From assembly GCA_965249835.1 (NCBI GenBank), contig CBDFMY010000001.1:248001-312000 (forward strand): 64,000 nt of DNA, written 5' to 3'. Numbering within the stretch: the first letter of the stretch is position 1; each line of letters begins with the position of its first letter. This document shows positions 37,835-46,344 of this stretch, piece after piece. This DNA is from JAHRAW01 sp965249835. Its GTDB lineage: Bacteria > Pseudomonadota > Gammaproteobacteria > Arenicellales > Poriferihabitantaceae. The position numbers and the translations under genes are program-made. Below the pieces are notes generated by a model. It worked only from the letters and a program-made list of their open reading frames with translations. It had not been told where the DNA came from and ran no database searches.

Positions 37835-39937
37835 TCAGGTAGTCAATCGTCGATAAATATCCGCGACTTTCAACGGCAGTTTTCGCACTTCATCCACCAC
37901 CACATAACTGGCGTGGCCATACATGTGCGGGAGGTAGTCGCCGGCTTCGGTGTCAATGGTGATACAAAAGGGATGGATACCGGCGTGGCGCGCTTCCAGC
38001 AATGCTTGTCGCGTGTCTTCGATGCCGTAGTCGCCGCGATAGCCATCGTAATCATCGGGCTTGCCATCGGACAGCGTGATCAAAATTCGCGTGCGCGCTT
38101 CAATTTGATTGAGGATATTGCTCAAGTGGCGGATGGTTACCCCCATGCGCGTGTAATCCTGCGGACGCAACCCGCTGATGCGCGCGCGCACTTCGCGGTC
38201 ATATGGCTGGTCAAAGGTCTTTATGCGGTAGATTTCACAACGATTGCGAGTCATACCGGAAAACCCGTAGATGGCATATTGATCGCCGAGCACTTCAAGG
38301 GCTTCGCATAGCAACACCAGACTTTCCCGTTCGGCATCGTTGATCCAGCCTTTGGTGGAGCCACTGACATCCACCATGAACACCACCGCCAAATCGCGTT
38401 CGATTTTGTTCTTGCGGGTGAACAGTCGATCGCTCATCTCGACTCCGGTTCGGGCATCGGCGCAAGCGGTTACCAGCGCGTCCAGATCGATGTCATCGCC
38501 ACTGCTTTGCGCCTTGAGTAGTTTGGCATCAAACCGCAAGGCTTCAAAATGCCGCCGGATTTCCGCCACCAAATGCAGATACTTGTCCAGCGTCTGCTCG
38601 GTGAAATCGTCATACACCGGATGCGCCGCCAGTTCCCGCAGCACACACCAATTTTTTCGATAACTTTGCCGACGAAAATCCCATTCGTGATAGGAAAACG
38701 CGCCGTCTTCGCGACCGGCAGCGTGCCGCGCATCATTGACATCGTCGTCCTTGGTTGCGCCCGCACGGTCAAATGCATCGCCATGCCCGGCCGGGGTCAG
38801 CCATTGCGGTGGCAACTCGCGCAAATCCTGAAACAACGAAGACAAAGTTTTGGCAAGTTCCGGTGGCATTGGTAGCGCTTCGCCATCCAGTTTAATTTCC
38901 CGACCGGCATCGGCTTCGGCGTTGATTTCAAAAACAGAATCATCGGCATTTTGCGCTATCTCGTTATTGTTTTGTTTTGCATCGGCCGCGAGTAGTTCAC
39001 CGAGGATTTGTTGCAATCTGGATTTCTCCGTTTCAATACGTTGCTCGGAAGTCAGCCGGGCGGCATCGAGATCCAATTCGCCTTGATACAACAACGCATC
39101 CGGCCATGGCATTTGCAATGGATATAAAGCGGCGGTGGCTTCCAGCGTATCGGCCACCGTGGCATCGGGCGATTTCAATTCTTCGGTGAATTTTTTCCAG
39201 GTGGCATCGTGTATCGGCGGAGAACAATCAAGCGTCAGTATTTCCCGCGCCAGACCGGGCAGTTCTCTTTTGATGCACGCGGTCAGCCGGACTGTTTCCA
39301 GCAGATTGAAAAGTTTAAGTACGCGCCCGTGGTCGTCCAGGTGTTTTGACAAGGCGGCGATTTGTTGAACCAGATGCGGCGAGTCGGGAGTGGGGCGGCG
39401 GAATGTGCCGAACCACGATTGCGCCCACAGATAAACCGCGGTGGCTTTGTAGAGTTGATAGTTTTTTTCGCGTTGGTCGAAACGGTTGATGCGCGCCGGC
39501 AGATACAGGGTTTCGGTGTCAGTGTAACTGCGTTCGCCGACTTCGAGTTTGATGTTTCTGCCGGACAGCCCGCAGATGAATCGTTCCAGCACCGGGCGCA
39601 CTTCATCGAGGGTCACCGAATGATGACTGAGTCGATACTCGCGCGCGAATTCCTCAATGCGCCCGAACGCGGCACTGCCGGGATACAACCCTTCCTGATC
39701 GTAGATGTCCATTGCCAGCAGCAACCACCGCCGTGCGCCTTCAATTCCTATCAAGGTCAGCGCACGCGGCACATGGCTGGCGAACTGATAGGCCATTTCC
39801 GAGTTGGATTTTTGGATGACCGCGGTCCAGTGCAAGGCAAACTCCTGCTGCTCAACCGGCAAGGGAGCGAGCCCGCGGGCCGGTTCCTCGGCGGTGCGCC
39901 GGCTCGACAACACCGGGTCGAGGCATTCCTCCAGCAC
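37835..39937 (-). CDS. NorD/CbbO-like von Willebrand factor A domain protein
   Basis: 700 residues from a GTG at 39937. The C-terminal VWA domain (about 500-700) has the MIDAS motif FMVDVSGSTKGW (DxSxS), then TRILITLSDGKPDDY. The N-terminal and middle regions resemble CbbO/NorD, which work with a MoxR AAA+ ATPase (CbbQ/NorQ) to activate Rubisco or nitric-oxide reductase. No such ATPase, Rubisco or nor gene is in the window, so its client is unknown. No strong ribosome site; the true start could be slightly further upstream. Confidence 0.83.
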   Translation of the reverse strand: MLEECLDPVLSSRRTAEEPARGLAPLPVEQQEFALHWTAVIQKSNSEMAYQFASHVPRALTLIGIEGARRWLLLAMDIYDQEGLYPGSAAFGRIEEFAREYRLSHHSVTLDEVRPVLERFICGLSGRNIKLEVGERSYTDTETLYLPARINRFDQREKNYQLYKATAVYLWAQSWFGTFRRPTPDSPHLVQQIAALSKHLDDHGRVLKLFNLLETVRLTACIKRELPGLAREILTLDCSPPIHDATWKKFTEELKSPDATVADTLEATAALYPLQMPWPDALLYQGELDLDAARLTSEQRIETEKSRLQQILGELLAADAKQNNNEIAQNADDSVFEINAEADAGREIKLDGEALPMPPELAKTLSSLFQDLRELPPQWLTPAGHGDAFDRAGATKDDDVNDARHAAGREDGAFSYHEWDFRRQSYRKNWCVLRELAAHPVYDDFTEQTLDKYLHLVAEIRRHFEALRFDAKLLKAQSSGDDIDLDALVTACADARTGVEMSDRLFTRKNKIERDLAVVFMVDVSGSTKGWINDAERESLVLLCEALEVLGDQYAIYGFSGMTRNRCEIYRIKTFDQPYDREVRARISGLRPQDYTRMGVTIRHLSNILNQIEARTRILITLSDGKPDDYDGYRGDYGIEDTRQALLEARHAGIHPFCITIDTEAGDYLPHMYGHASYVVVDEVRKLPLKVADIYRRLTT

Positions 39938-40010
39938 CTGTTCGATTTGTTGGCAGGTTAACGAAATGGGAATCGCACCGATTGGAAAACGGGTTTATGT
40001 GGTTTCAAAC

Positions 40011-41117
40011 TTATACATTAAAACGAAAGTGCATGACATCGCCATCGCGCACCACATAGTCCTTGCCTTCGAGTCGCAGACGACCGGCTTCCTTTGCGCC
40101 TTGCTCGCCGTTGTAGCGAAGGTAATCTTCAAAGGCGGTGGTTTCGGCGCGGATGAATCCTTTTTTAAAGTCGCTGTGAATCGCACCGGCGGCTTCGGGC
40201 GCACGCGCGCCGACCGGCACCGTCCAGGCGCGCACTTCCTTTGGTCCCGCGGTGAAATAGGTGTGCAGTCCAAGCAACGAATAGCCGACGCGAATTAACC
40301 GGTTGAGTCCGGCTTCCTGCCATCCCATTTCTTTGAGGAACAGCAACCCTTCGCTCTCGCTGAGTTCCGACAATTCCTGCTCGATGGCGGCGCAGATGGT
40401 CATGACTTGAGCGTTTTGGGTAGCGGCAATTGTTTCGATGGCGGCCAGGCGGGGATTATTCGCTTGACTTGGTTGGTTGGCATGTTCGCTGACATTAGCG
40501 ATATACACGGTCGGTTTGGCGGTCAGAAAGCACTTTGATTTTAAATGGGTTTGTTGCGATTCACTCAGCGTCAGCGTGCGCACCGGCTCGCCCTGGTCAA
40601 GATGTTGTTGCACTTCGGTGAGCAAATCCCGCAACCGAATCGCTTGCTTGTCGCCGGACTTGCTTTGATTGGATGCGCGTTGCACTGCTTTTTCCGCGGT
40701 TTCCAGATCTGCCAGCAGCAACTCGGTGTTGACGGTTTCTATGTCGGCAGCCGGGTCAATGACATCGGCGACATGGGTAATGGTGCTGTCTTCAAAGGCG
40801 CGCACCACATGGGCGATGGCGTCCACTTCGCGGATGTGGGCGAGGAAGCGATTGCCGAGTCCCTCACCTTTGGACGCACCGGCCACCAGCCCGGCGATGT
40901 CGACGAACTCAATGGCGGCCGGGATGACTTTTTGCGGTTTAACCAGGGCTGCCAGTTGCGCCAGCCTCGGGTCGGGCACTTCGACCATGCCGATATTGGG
41001 GTCGATGGTGCAAAAGGCGTAGTTGGCAGCGTCCGCCGCCCGCGATTTGGTCAGCGCATTGAACAGCGTGGATTTGCCGACATTGGGCAAGCCGACGATG
41101 CCGCACTTAAAGCCCAT
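40011..41117 (-). CDS. ychF: Redox-responsive ATPase YchF (Obg-like)
   Basis: 368 residues. G1 motif GLPNVGKST (residues 9-17), then VDIAGLV, the NxxE-type NVSEH replacing NKxD (YchF prefers ATP) and a C-terminal TGS-like domain ending KDYVVRDGDVMHFRFNV. It binds ribosomes and is implicated in oxidative-stress responses. It lies directly downstream of pth, the standard pth-ychF pair. Confidence 0.97.
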   Translation of the reverse strand: MGFKCGIVGLPNVGKSTLFNALTKSRAADAANYAFCTIDPNIGMVEVPDPRLAQLAALVKPQKVIPAAIEFVDIAGLVAGASKGEGLGNRFLAHIREVDAIAHVVRAFEDSTITHVADVIDPAADIETVNTELLLADLETAEKAVQRASNQSKSGDKQAIRLRDLLTEVQQHLDQGEPVRTLTLSESQQTHLKSKCFLTAKPTVYIANVSEHANQPSQANNPRLAAIETIAATQNAQVMTICAAIEQELSELSESEGLLFLKEMGWQEAGLNRLIRVGYSLLGLHTYFTAGPKEVRAWTVPVGARAPEAAGAIHSDFKKGFIRAETTAFEDYLRYNGEQGAKEAGRLRLEGKDYVVRDGDVMHFRFNV

Positions 41118-41126
41118 GATGGACTC

Positions 41127-41714
41127 TCATAGTTGGGATTCACTGTGCAGACGGGTCATGGCGGCATCAAGATTTCCGGCGATTACCTGGTCGAGAACTT
41201 CGAGGGCGCGCTCTATCGCCTTTTCAATGCGCAGTTGATCGTGGGCATCGGGTTGGTTCAGCACATATCCGGAAACATCCCGGTTCGAACCGGGGTGACC
41301 GATGCCGATGCGCAGACGCAGGAAATCCCGGCTGCCGAGGCGAGCGATGATGTCGCGAAGTCCGTTGTGGCCGCCGTGACCGCCGGACATTTTGAGGCGT
41401 ACATCGCCCGGCACCAGATCCAGTTCATCGTGAACCACCAGAATTTGCTCGGGAGGAATTCGATAAAACGCGGACAGCGGCGCCACCGCCTGACCGCTCA
41501 GATTCATCATGGTGTCGGGTGCCATGACGCGTACCATGTGGCCATTTACGGTAACGCCGCCACATTCGGCTTTGAAACGTTTTTCGTTGGCCAGGCGAAA
41601 GCCCAGCGAAAACTGCAGGCGTTCGATGAAGCGGAAGCCGACGTTGTGCCGGGTGGCGGCGTAGCGGTTGCCCGGGTTGCCGAGCCCGGCAATCAGGGCA
41701 ATGCCGCCAGTCAT
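41127..41714 (-). CDS. pth: Peptidyl-tRNA hydrolase
   Basis: 195 residues. It frees tRNA from peptidyl-tRNAs that drop off the ribosome. Signatures: IAGLGNPGNRYAATRHNVGF with catalytic His near residue 24, VVHDELDLVPGDVRLKMSGGHGGHNGLRDI, and RLRIGIGHPG. It lies between rplY and ychF, 37 bases after rplY, as in many gammaproteobacteria. Confidence 0.97.
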   Translation of the reverse strand: MTGGIALIAGLGNPGNRYAATRHNVGFRFIERLQFSLGFRLANEKRFKAECGGVTVNGHMVRVMAPDTMMNLSGQAVAPLSAFYRIPPEQILVVHDELDLVPGDVRLKMSGGHGGHNGLRDIIARLGSRDFLRLRIGIGHPGSNRDVSGYVLNQPDAHDQLRIEKAIERALEVLDQVIAGNLDAAMTRLHSESQL

Positions 41715-41751
41715 TGCCAGCGCGCCATCGGTTTATGGACGGAGAATGAGA

Positions 41752-42453
41752 TCAGTCGCCCTTGCCGGACTCGCCGCCGTCAGCATCGCTCGCAGGAGTT
41801 TCCGCATCTGCCTCGCCGGCTTCGGCATCCACCGCTTCGGCTGCTTCCTCTTCTTCGACCAGGCTGACCTTCGGCGGCAACACCGCGACCACGGCGTGAT
41901 CGTGCTCGTTGTTTTCGTCATGCATCAAGGTGGTGATGTGGACGCCTTCGGGGAGTTTGATGTCGGACAGGTGCAGCGAATCATTCAAATCCAGCACCGA
42001 CACATCCAGTTCTAACGACTCTGGCAGGTCTTTGGGCAGGCAGGAAATTTCCACCTCGGTCATCAAGTGAGAGATGATGCCGGCGGCGGTTTTGACACCG
42101 ACACATTCTTCTTCGCCGATGAAGTGAATGGGCAGAGACATGGTTAGCGTTTTCTTTTCATCCACGCGCTGGAAATCCGCGTGCAGGATGCTGGTCTTGT
42201 GGGGATGGCGCACGACATCGCGCAGAATCGCCTGCTCCTTGTTGCCGTCGGTGTTGATGATGATGATGGCAGAATGGAACTCCTCTTTCTTGAGGCTGTG
42301 AAACAGCACATCGTGATTGATGGCAATGCTGAGATTTTTCTTGCTGCCGCCGTATAACACCGCCGGCACATCGCCTTCGCGGCGCAACCGGCGCACCAGT
42401 GCGGTGCCGGAGCGGGCGCGGATTCGGGCAATCAGTTCAAATTGGTCGGTCAT
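41752..42453 (-). CDS. rplY: 50S ribosomal protein L25 (Ctc/TL5 type)
   Basis: 233 residues: an N-terminal L25 domain that binds 5S rRNA (RARSGTALVRRLRREGDVPAVLYGG) and a C-terminal TL5 beta domain (ISHLMTEVEISCLPKDLPESLELDV). It ends with an acidic Glu/Ala tail. The two-domain form is longer than the 94-residue E. coli protein. Sits between prs and pth. Confidence 0.95.
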   Translation of the reverse strand: MTDQFELIARIRARSGTALVRRLRREGDVPAVLYGGSKKNLSIAINHDVLFHSLKKEEFHSAIIIINTDGNKEQAILRDVVRHPHKTSILHADFQRVDEKKTLTMSLPIHFIGEEECVGVKTAAGIISHLMTEVEISCLPKDLPESLELDVSVLDLNDSLHLSDIKLPEGVHITTLMHDENNEHDHAVVAVLPPKVSLVEEEEAAEAVDAEAGEADAETPASDADGGESGKGD

Positions 42454-42475
42454 TTTTTATCCTCTAATCAAATTG

Positions 42476-43426
42476 TTAATCAATAAACATACTGCTAATG
42501 GAATCCCCGGTGGCGATGCGGCGAATGGACTCGGCAAGCAGTTCGGCCACGCTCGACTGCTTGATCATCGCGCACTTGCGGGCATCCGGGCTTAACGGAA
42601 TAGAATTAGTCACCAGCAACTCATCCAACTGCGATGCGGCGATGCGCTTGACCGCTTCGCCGGACAATACCGGATGCGTGCAGCAAGCCAGCACCTTGAC
42701 CGCGCCCTGTTTTTTCAACGCGCTGGCGGCTTCGCACAGCGTGTTGGCGGTGTCCACCATGTCGTCAATCAGAATGCACGAGCGACCCTTGACCGAGCCG
42801 ATGATGTGCATCACCTTTGCCTCGTTGGTGCGTGGGCGTCGCTTGTCGATGATCGCAAGATCGGTCTCCAGTTGCTTTGCCAGAGCGCGGGCGCGTACCA
42901 CGCCGCCCACATCCGGGGAAACCACGATGGGGTTGGGCAATTGCTTGCGCCACAATTCGCTCATCAGCACCGGCGAGGCGTAAATATTGTCGGTCGGTAT
43001 ATCGAAAAACCCCTGAATCTGGTCGGCGTGCAAGTCAATGGTCAACACCCGGTCGGCACCGGCGACGCAGATCATGGAAGCCACCAGTTTCGCCGAAATC
43101 GCCACCCGAGCGGTGCGTGGTCGGCGGTCTTGACGAGCATAACCGAAATACGGCACCACCGCGGTGATTCTATCCGCCGATGAACGCTTAATCGCATCCA
43201 CCATCACCAGCAATTCCATGAGATTGTCGTTACTCGGCGCGCAGGTGGGCTGAACCACGAACACATCCTGACCACGCACATTTTCCATCACCTCAACGTT
43301 GATTTCGCCATCCGAAAACTTGCTGACCAGCGCCCGCCCCATGGCAATGCCGAGGCATTGCACGATTTCATTGGCCAACTCCGGGTTGGCATTACCGGTG
43401 AATACCGACAGATTATCCGGCAACAC
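42476..43426 (-). CDS. prs: Ribose-phosphate pyrophosphokinase
   Basis: 316 residues. It makes PRPP from ribose-5-phosphate and ATP, feeding purine (purH, purD), pyrimidine (pyrG) and NAD synthesis. Signatures: LSVFTGNANPELANEI, KFSDGEINVEVMENVRGQDVFVVQ, PYFGYARQDRR, DLHADQIQGFFDIP and the PRPP loop CILIDDMVDTANT. I chose GTG 43426, six bases after a GGAGG on the minus strand (43433-43437); longer starts would run into tRNA-Gln. Confidence 0.96.
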   Translation of the reverse strand: MLPDNLSVFTGNANPELANEIVQCLGIAMGRALVSKFSDGEINVEVMENVRGQDVFVVQPTCAPSNDNLMELLVMVDAIKRSSADRITAVVPYFGYARQDRRPRTARVAISAKLVASMICVAGADRVLTIDLHADQIQGFFDIPTDNIYASPVLMSELWRKQLPNPIVVSPDVGGVVRARALAKQLETDLAIIDKRRPRTNEAKVMHIIGSVKGRSCILIDDMVDTANTLCEAASALKKQGAVKVLACCTHPVLSGEAVKRIAASQLDELLVTNSIPLSPDARKCAMIKQSSVAELLAESIRRIATGDSISSMFID

Positions 43427-43448
43427 GTCAGGCCTCCGTTGGGGTAAG

Positions 43449-43526
43449 TGGCTGGGGTGGGAGGATTCGAACCTCCGAAATGCCGGAATCAAAATCCGGT
43501 GCCTTGGACCACTTGGCTACACCCCA
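43449..43526 (-). tRNA. tRNA-Gln (anticodon TTG)
   Basis: A 78-base cloverleaf on the minus strand: acceptor TGGGGTG pairs with CACCCCA, with an encoded GCCA. The anticodon arm is CCGGATTTTGATTCCGG. It lies 22 bases upstream of the prs start and is probably co-transcribed with prs. Confidence 0.95.
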
Positions 43527-43759
43527 AAATCGTATAAATATCAATCGGATGAATATCATACTTAATAAACTTCCTCTAATGAACGCTCGGGCATACACGG
43601 AAAACGCCCGTGGGCGAAAGGTCGCCCCCGACTCATTCGGATTCATTGGATTTCAAGTGATAGCGGCTGGCAATAACAGTTGGCGAGACGGGTTGGGAGC
43701 GGTTTCAGCCTGACCGTTGAAAAGTCGCGCTATTGTGATTGCGCGATGCTGGCGTGTCA

Positions 43760-44731
43760 ATGGATAATCGTGGCATGGCTGGAAAAATCGACAACGCCTT
43801 CACCGCCGATGCGCTTACCGGTGTGTTCCCCGAACCGACATTTGCCGGGGCGCTGAGTTTTGCGCGGCGCAAGTATTCAAAAAATCTTGATGAGGCGGAA
43901 CTGGCAATCACCGGTGTGCCGTTTGATACCGCCACCACCAATCGCCCCGGTGCGCGATTTGGTCCGCGTGCGATTCGTGCCGCTTCTACCGAAGTTGCCT
44001 GGCAGCGCAACTGGCCATGGGAATTTGATCCGTTCGAGAAAATGAAAACCGTGGACTACGGTGATTGTTATTTCGATCACGGTCGCCCCGAAAAAGTGCC
44101 GGCGGCCATCGAGTCGCATGCGCAAACCATTCTAGATAGCAACACGGCCATGCTAACCCTCGGCGGCGATCATTTTTTGACGTTACCGGTTTTGCGTGCG
44201 CATGCGCGTGAGCATGGGCCGCTTTCGTTATTGCACTTTGATGCTCACACCGATACCTGGCAGGACGAGGATGGTCGCATCGACCACGGCACGATGTTTT
44301 TCCACGCCGTCAAAGAAGGGCTGGTGGTGCCGGAGCGCTCGGTGCAAGTGGGCATTCGCACCACCAACGACCAACCCATGGGTTTCAATATTCTCGATGC
44401 TTCGTGGGTGCACGAACACGACATCGCCGCGCTGGTCGCCGCGATTAAAGAAATCATCGGCGAGCGCAAGACTTACCTCACCTTTGATATCGACTGCGTT
44501 GATCCGGCATTCGCCCCCGGCACCGGCACGCCGGTTTGCGGTGGACTGAGTTCCACTCAAGCACTGCAAACGTTGCGCGCCCTGCGCGGCATTAATCTGG
44601 TGGGCATGGATGTGGTGGAGGTTTCGCCGCCCTACGACCACGGAGAAATCACCGCGTTGCTGGGCGCGACGCTTGCCTACGATTTAATTTGTCTTTATGT
44701 TGCCCGCCATAAACTCGGCGAGACCTTTTAG
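43760..44731 (+). CDS. speB: Agmatinase (ureohydrolase family)
   Basis: About 323 residues. It hydrolyses agmatine to putrescine and urea for polyamine synthesis. The dinuclear manganese site is clear: GGDHF (first His), HFDAHTDTW (Asp/His/Asp) and FDIDCVDPAFAPGTGTPV (two Asp). Close to E. coli SpeB over VPFDTATTNRPGARFGPRAIR. ATG 43760 chosen; TTG 43739 and ATG 43775 are alternatives. It is the only plus-strand gene between 36.4 and 48.2 kb and separates ispE from tRNA-Gln-prs; it converges on ispE with a 12-base gap. Confidence 0.93.
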   Translation: MDNRGMAGKIDNAFTADALTGVFPEPTFAGALSFARRKYSKNLDEAELAITGVPFDTATTNRPGARFGPRAIRAASTEVAWQRNWPWEFDPFEKMKTVDYGDCYFDHGRPEKVPAAIESHAQTILDSNTAMLTLGGDHFLTLPVLRAHAREHGPLSLLHFDAHTDTWQDEDGRIDHGTMFFHAVKEGLVVPERSVQVGIRTTNDQPMGFNILDASWVHEHDIAALVAAIKEIIGERKTYLTFDIDCVDPAFAPGTGTPVCGGLSSTQALQTLRALRGINLVGMDVVEVSPPYDHGEITALLGATLAYDLICLYVARHKLGETF

Positions 44732-44743
44732 CGGTGCCGAAAA

Positions 44744-45613
44744 TTACTCGGCGGGGAAATCCACAAGCGGGTGGCGATTGCGGGAGTGAGTGACGAAGCC
44801 AGGCAGGTCATCGGGCAACTGCGCCACCGCATGCTCGGCTTGCTCGCGAGAATCAAAACCGGCGTATACCGCCGCGCCGCTGCCGCTTAATCGAGCGTCC
44901 GCGTAGATCCGCAGATGCGCCAGCGCAGTTGCCACTTTGGGATATAACATCGCGGTAATCGGTTCCAGATCATTGCCGATGGTGTCGTCTATTTTATCCG
45001 CGTTGTCTGCGACATGTCCCGCACTAGGCTTGAGTTGCCGATGCGAAAAAACCCGGGCGGTGGATACATGCACCGGCGGCAGACAAACGCACAGCCACTG
45101 CTCGGCCGGATTGGATGGTTTTAGTATCTCGCCAATACCAGTCGCCAGTGCCGCTCGCCCGTGTATAAACACCGGCACATCGGCACCCAGTTGCAATCCG
45201 AGTTCGGCGAGGCGACTGCGCGGCAGACCCAATCGCCACAGATAGTTGAGCGCGAGCAAAGTGGTTGCGGCATTGGAACTACCACCCCCCAACCCGCTGC
45301 CGGGTGGGATTTTTTTTTGCAAGGTGATGGTGGCACCGCGCACGTCGGCTTCGGCAATGGTTGCTTGCAACAATCGTGCGGCGCGAATGCTCAAGTCCTG
45401 TTCGGGCAGTTCAAAGTCGTGCCGGTCAATGCGGCGGATATGCGGTTGCTCCGATACTTCAAAACGCATGCTGTCGGCGAATTCGAGAAATTGAAACAAT
45501 GTTTCCAGTTGATGATAGCCATCGGCGCGCCGACCGGTCACGCGCAGAAAGCGATTAATCTTGGCCGGTGCGAGGAGTTGCAACACGGGTGCGGGGGAGT
45601 GATTAGCGGTCAA
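44744..45613 (-). CDS. ispE: 4-diphosphocytidyl-2-C-methyl-D-erythritol kinase
   Basis: 289 residues of the GHMP kinase family. It phosphorylates CDP-methylerythritol in the MEP route to isoprenoids. Signatures: LLAPAKINRFLRVTGRRADGYHQLETLFQFL near the start and the ATP loop PPGSGLGGGSSNAATTLL. The C-terminal motif RLSGSGAAVYAGF is also typical. It overlaps lolB by 11 bases, the conserved lolB-ispE pair. Confidence 0.96.
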   Translation of the reverse strand: MTANHSPAPVLQLLAPAKINRFLRVTGRRADGYHQLETLFQFLEFADSMRFEVSEQPHIRRIDRHDFELPEQDLSIRAARLLQATIAEADVRGATITLQKKIPPGSGLGGGSSNAATTLLALNYLWRLGLPRSRLAELGLQLGADVPVFIHGRAALATGIGEILKPSNPAEQWLCVCLPPVHVSTARVFSHRQLKPSAGHVADNADKIDDTIGNDLEPITAMLYPKVATALAHLRIYADARLSGSGAAVYAGFDSREQAEHAVAQLPDDLPGFVTHSRNRHPLVDFPAE

Positions 45614-46331
45614 ATTGAATATCCCGCCAGCGTTTCAGGATGATCTTCACGCTTAATTGATCGCCGATGTATCGATCATCGCGATCGTAAATTTCGATAC
45701 TGCCGGGGGCGGCGGTAATGGTCAATTTTCGTGGCAACTGGAATTGCTCGACGGTGCTGTAGTCATGATATTCCACCAGCCAGTCGCCCTGACGCAGGTG
45801 CTGTAAACGCCCGGCCTGGTCCAGCGTGATAGTTACCGGGTCTTCTGTTGCATCGGCGTCGGGAATACCGCGTATCCAGTAGCCAAGTTGCGCAAACGGC
45901 ACCTGCCAGCCCAATCGCTGATACAACACTTGCGTGGCGTTGGCGCCTTCAATGCGGTTGCCCTTGGTGTCGTTGAGTATGGCTTTGCCGGGCTGCGCGT
46001 CAATTTTCACGCGTCCGCTGCCGAACGGGCCATACAATTCGATTTGTTGTCGCTCGCGTTGATAAGCCCAGACCAGCGTAGCGTTGCCGCTTTTGGCATG
46101 GCGTGTGGATGAACTGTGGGCGTTGTTTTTCGCCTTGACGATCACCGCGATTTTCCCTCGGATGCTCCACGCAACCATGCCGGACATCTGCTCACGATGT
46201 TGTTGCCACAATTCTTGTGTATCGCCGAGTGTCGGGCGCGGATGCGTTGGTTTAATTTCTCCAAGCGGAGCGCACCCGCCGGCGAGTAACAACAAGAGCA
46301 TTGCCAGAGCGAGTCCGGCTCGATAAATCAT
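45603..46331 (-). CDS. lolB: Outer-membrane lipoprotein LolB
   Basis: 242 residues from ATG 46331, chosen because the protein then starts with a lipoprotein signal (MIYRAGLALAMLLLLLAGGC, lipobox LAGGC). The body has VAWSIRGKIAVI, LVWAYQRERQQIELYGPFGSGRVKI and YWIRGIPDADA. LolB receives lipoproteins from LolA and inserts them into the outer membrane. It lies 13 bases after the TPR lipoprotein and overlaps ispE. Confidence 0.93.
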   Translation of the reverse strand: MIYRAGLALAMLLLLLAGGCAPLGEIKPTHPRPTLGDTQELWQQHREQMSGMVAWSIRGKIAVIVKAKNNAHSSSTRHAKSGNATLVWAYQRERQQIELYGPFGSGRVKIDAQPGKAILNDTKGNRIEGANATQVLYQRLGWQVPFAQLGYWIRGIPDADATEDPVTITLDQAGRLQHLRQGDWLVEYHDYSTVEQFQLPRKLTITAAPGSIEIYDRDDRYIGDQLSVKIILKRWRDIQFDR

Positions 46332-46344
46332 GAGGTTGCCGGGG

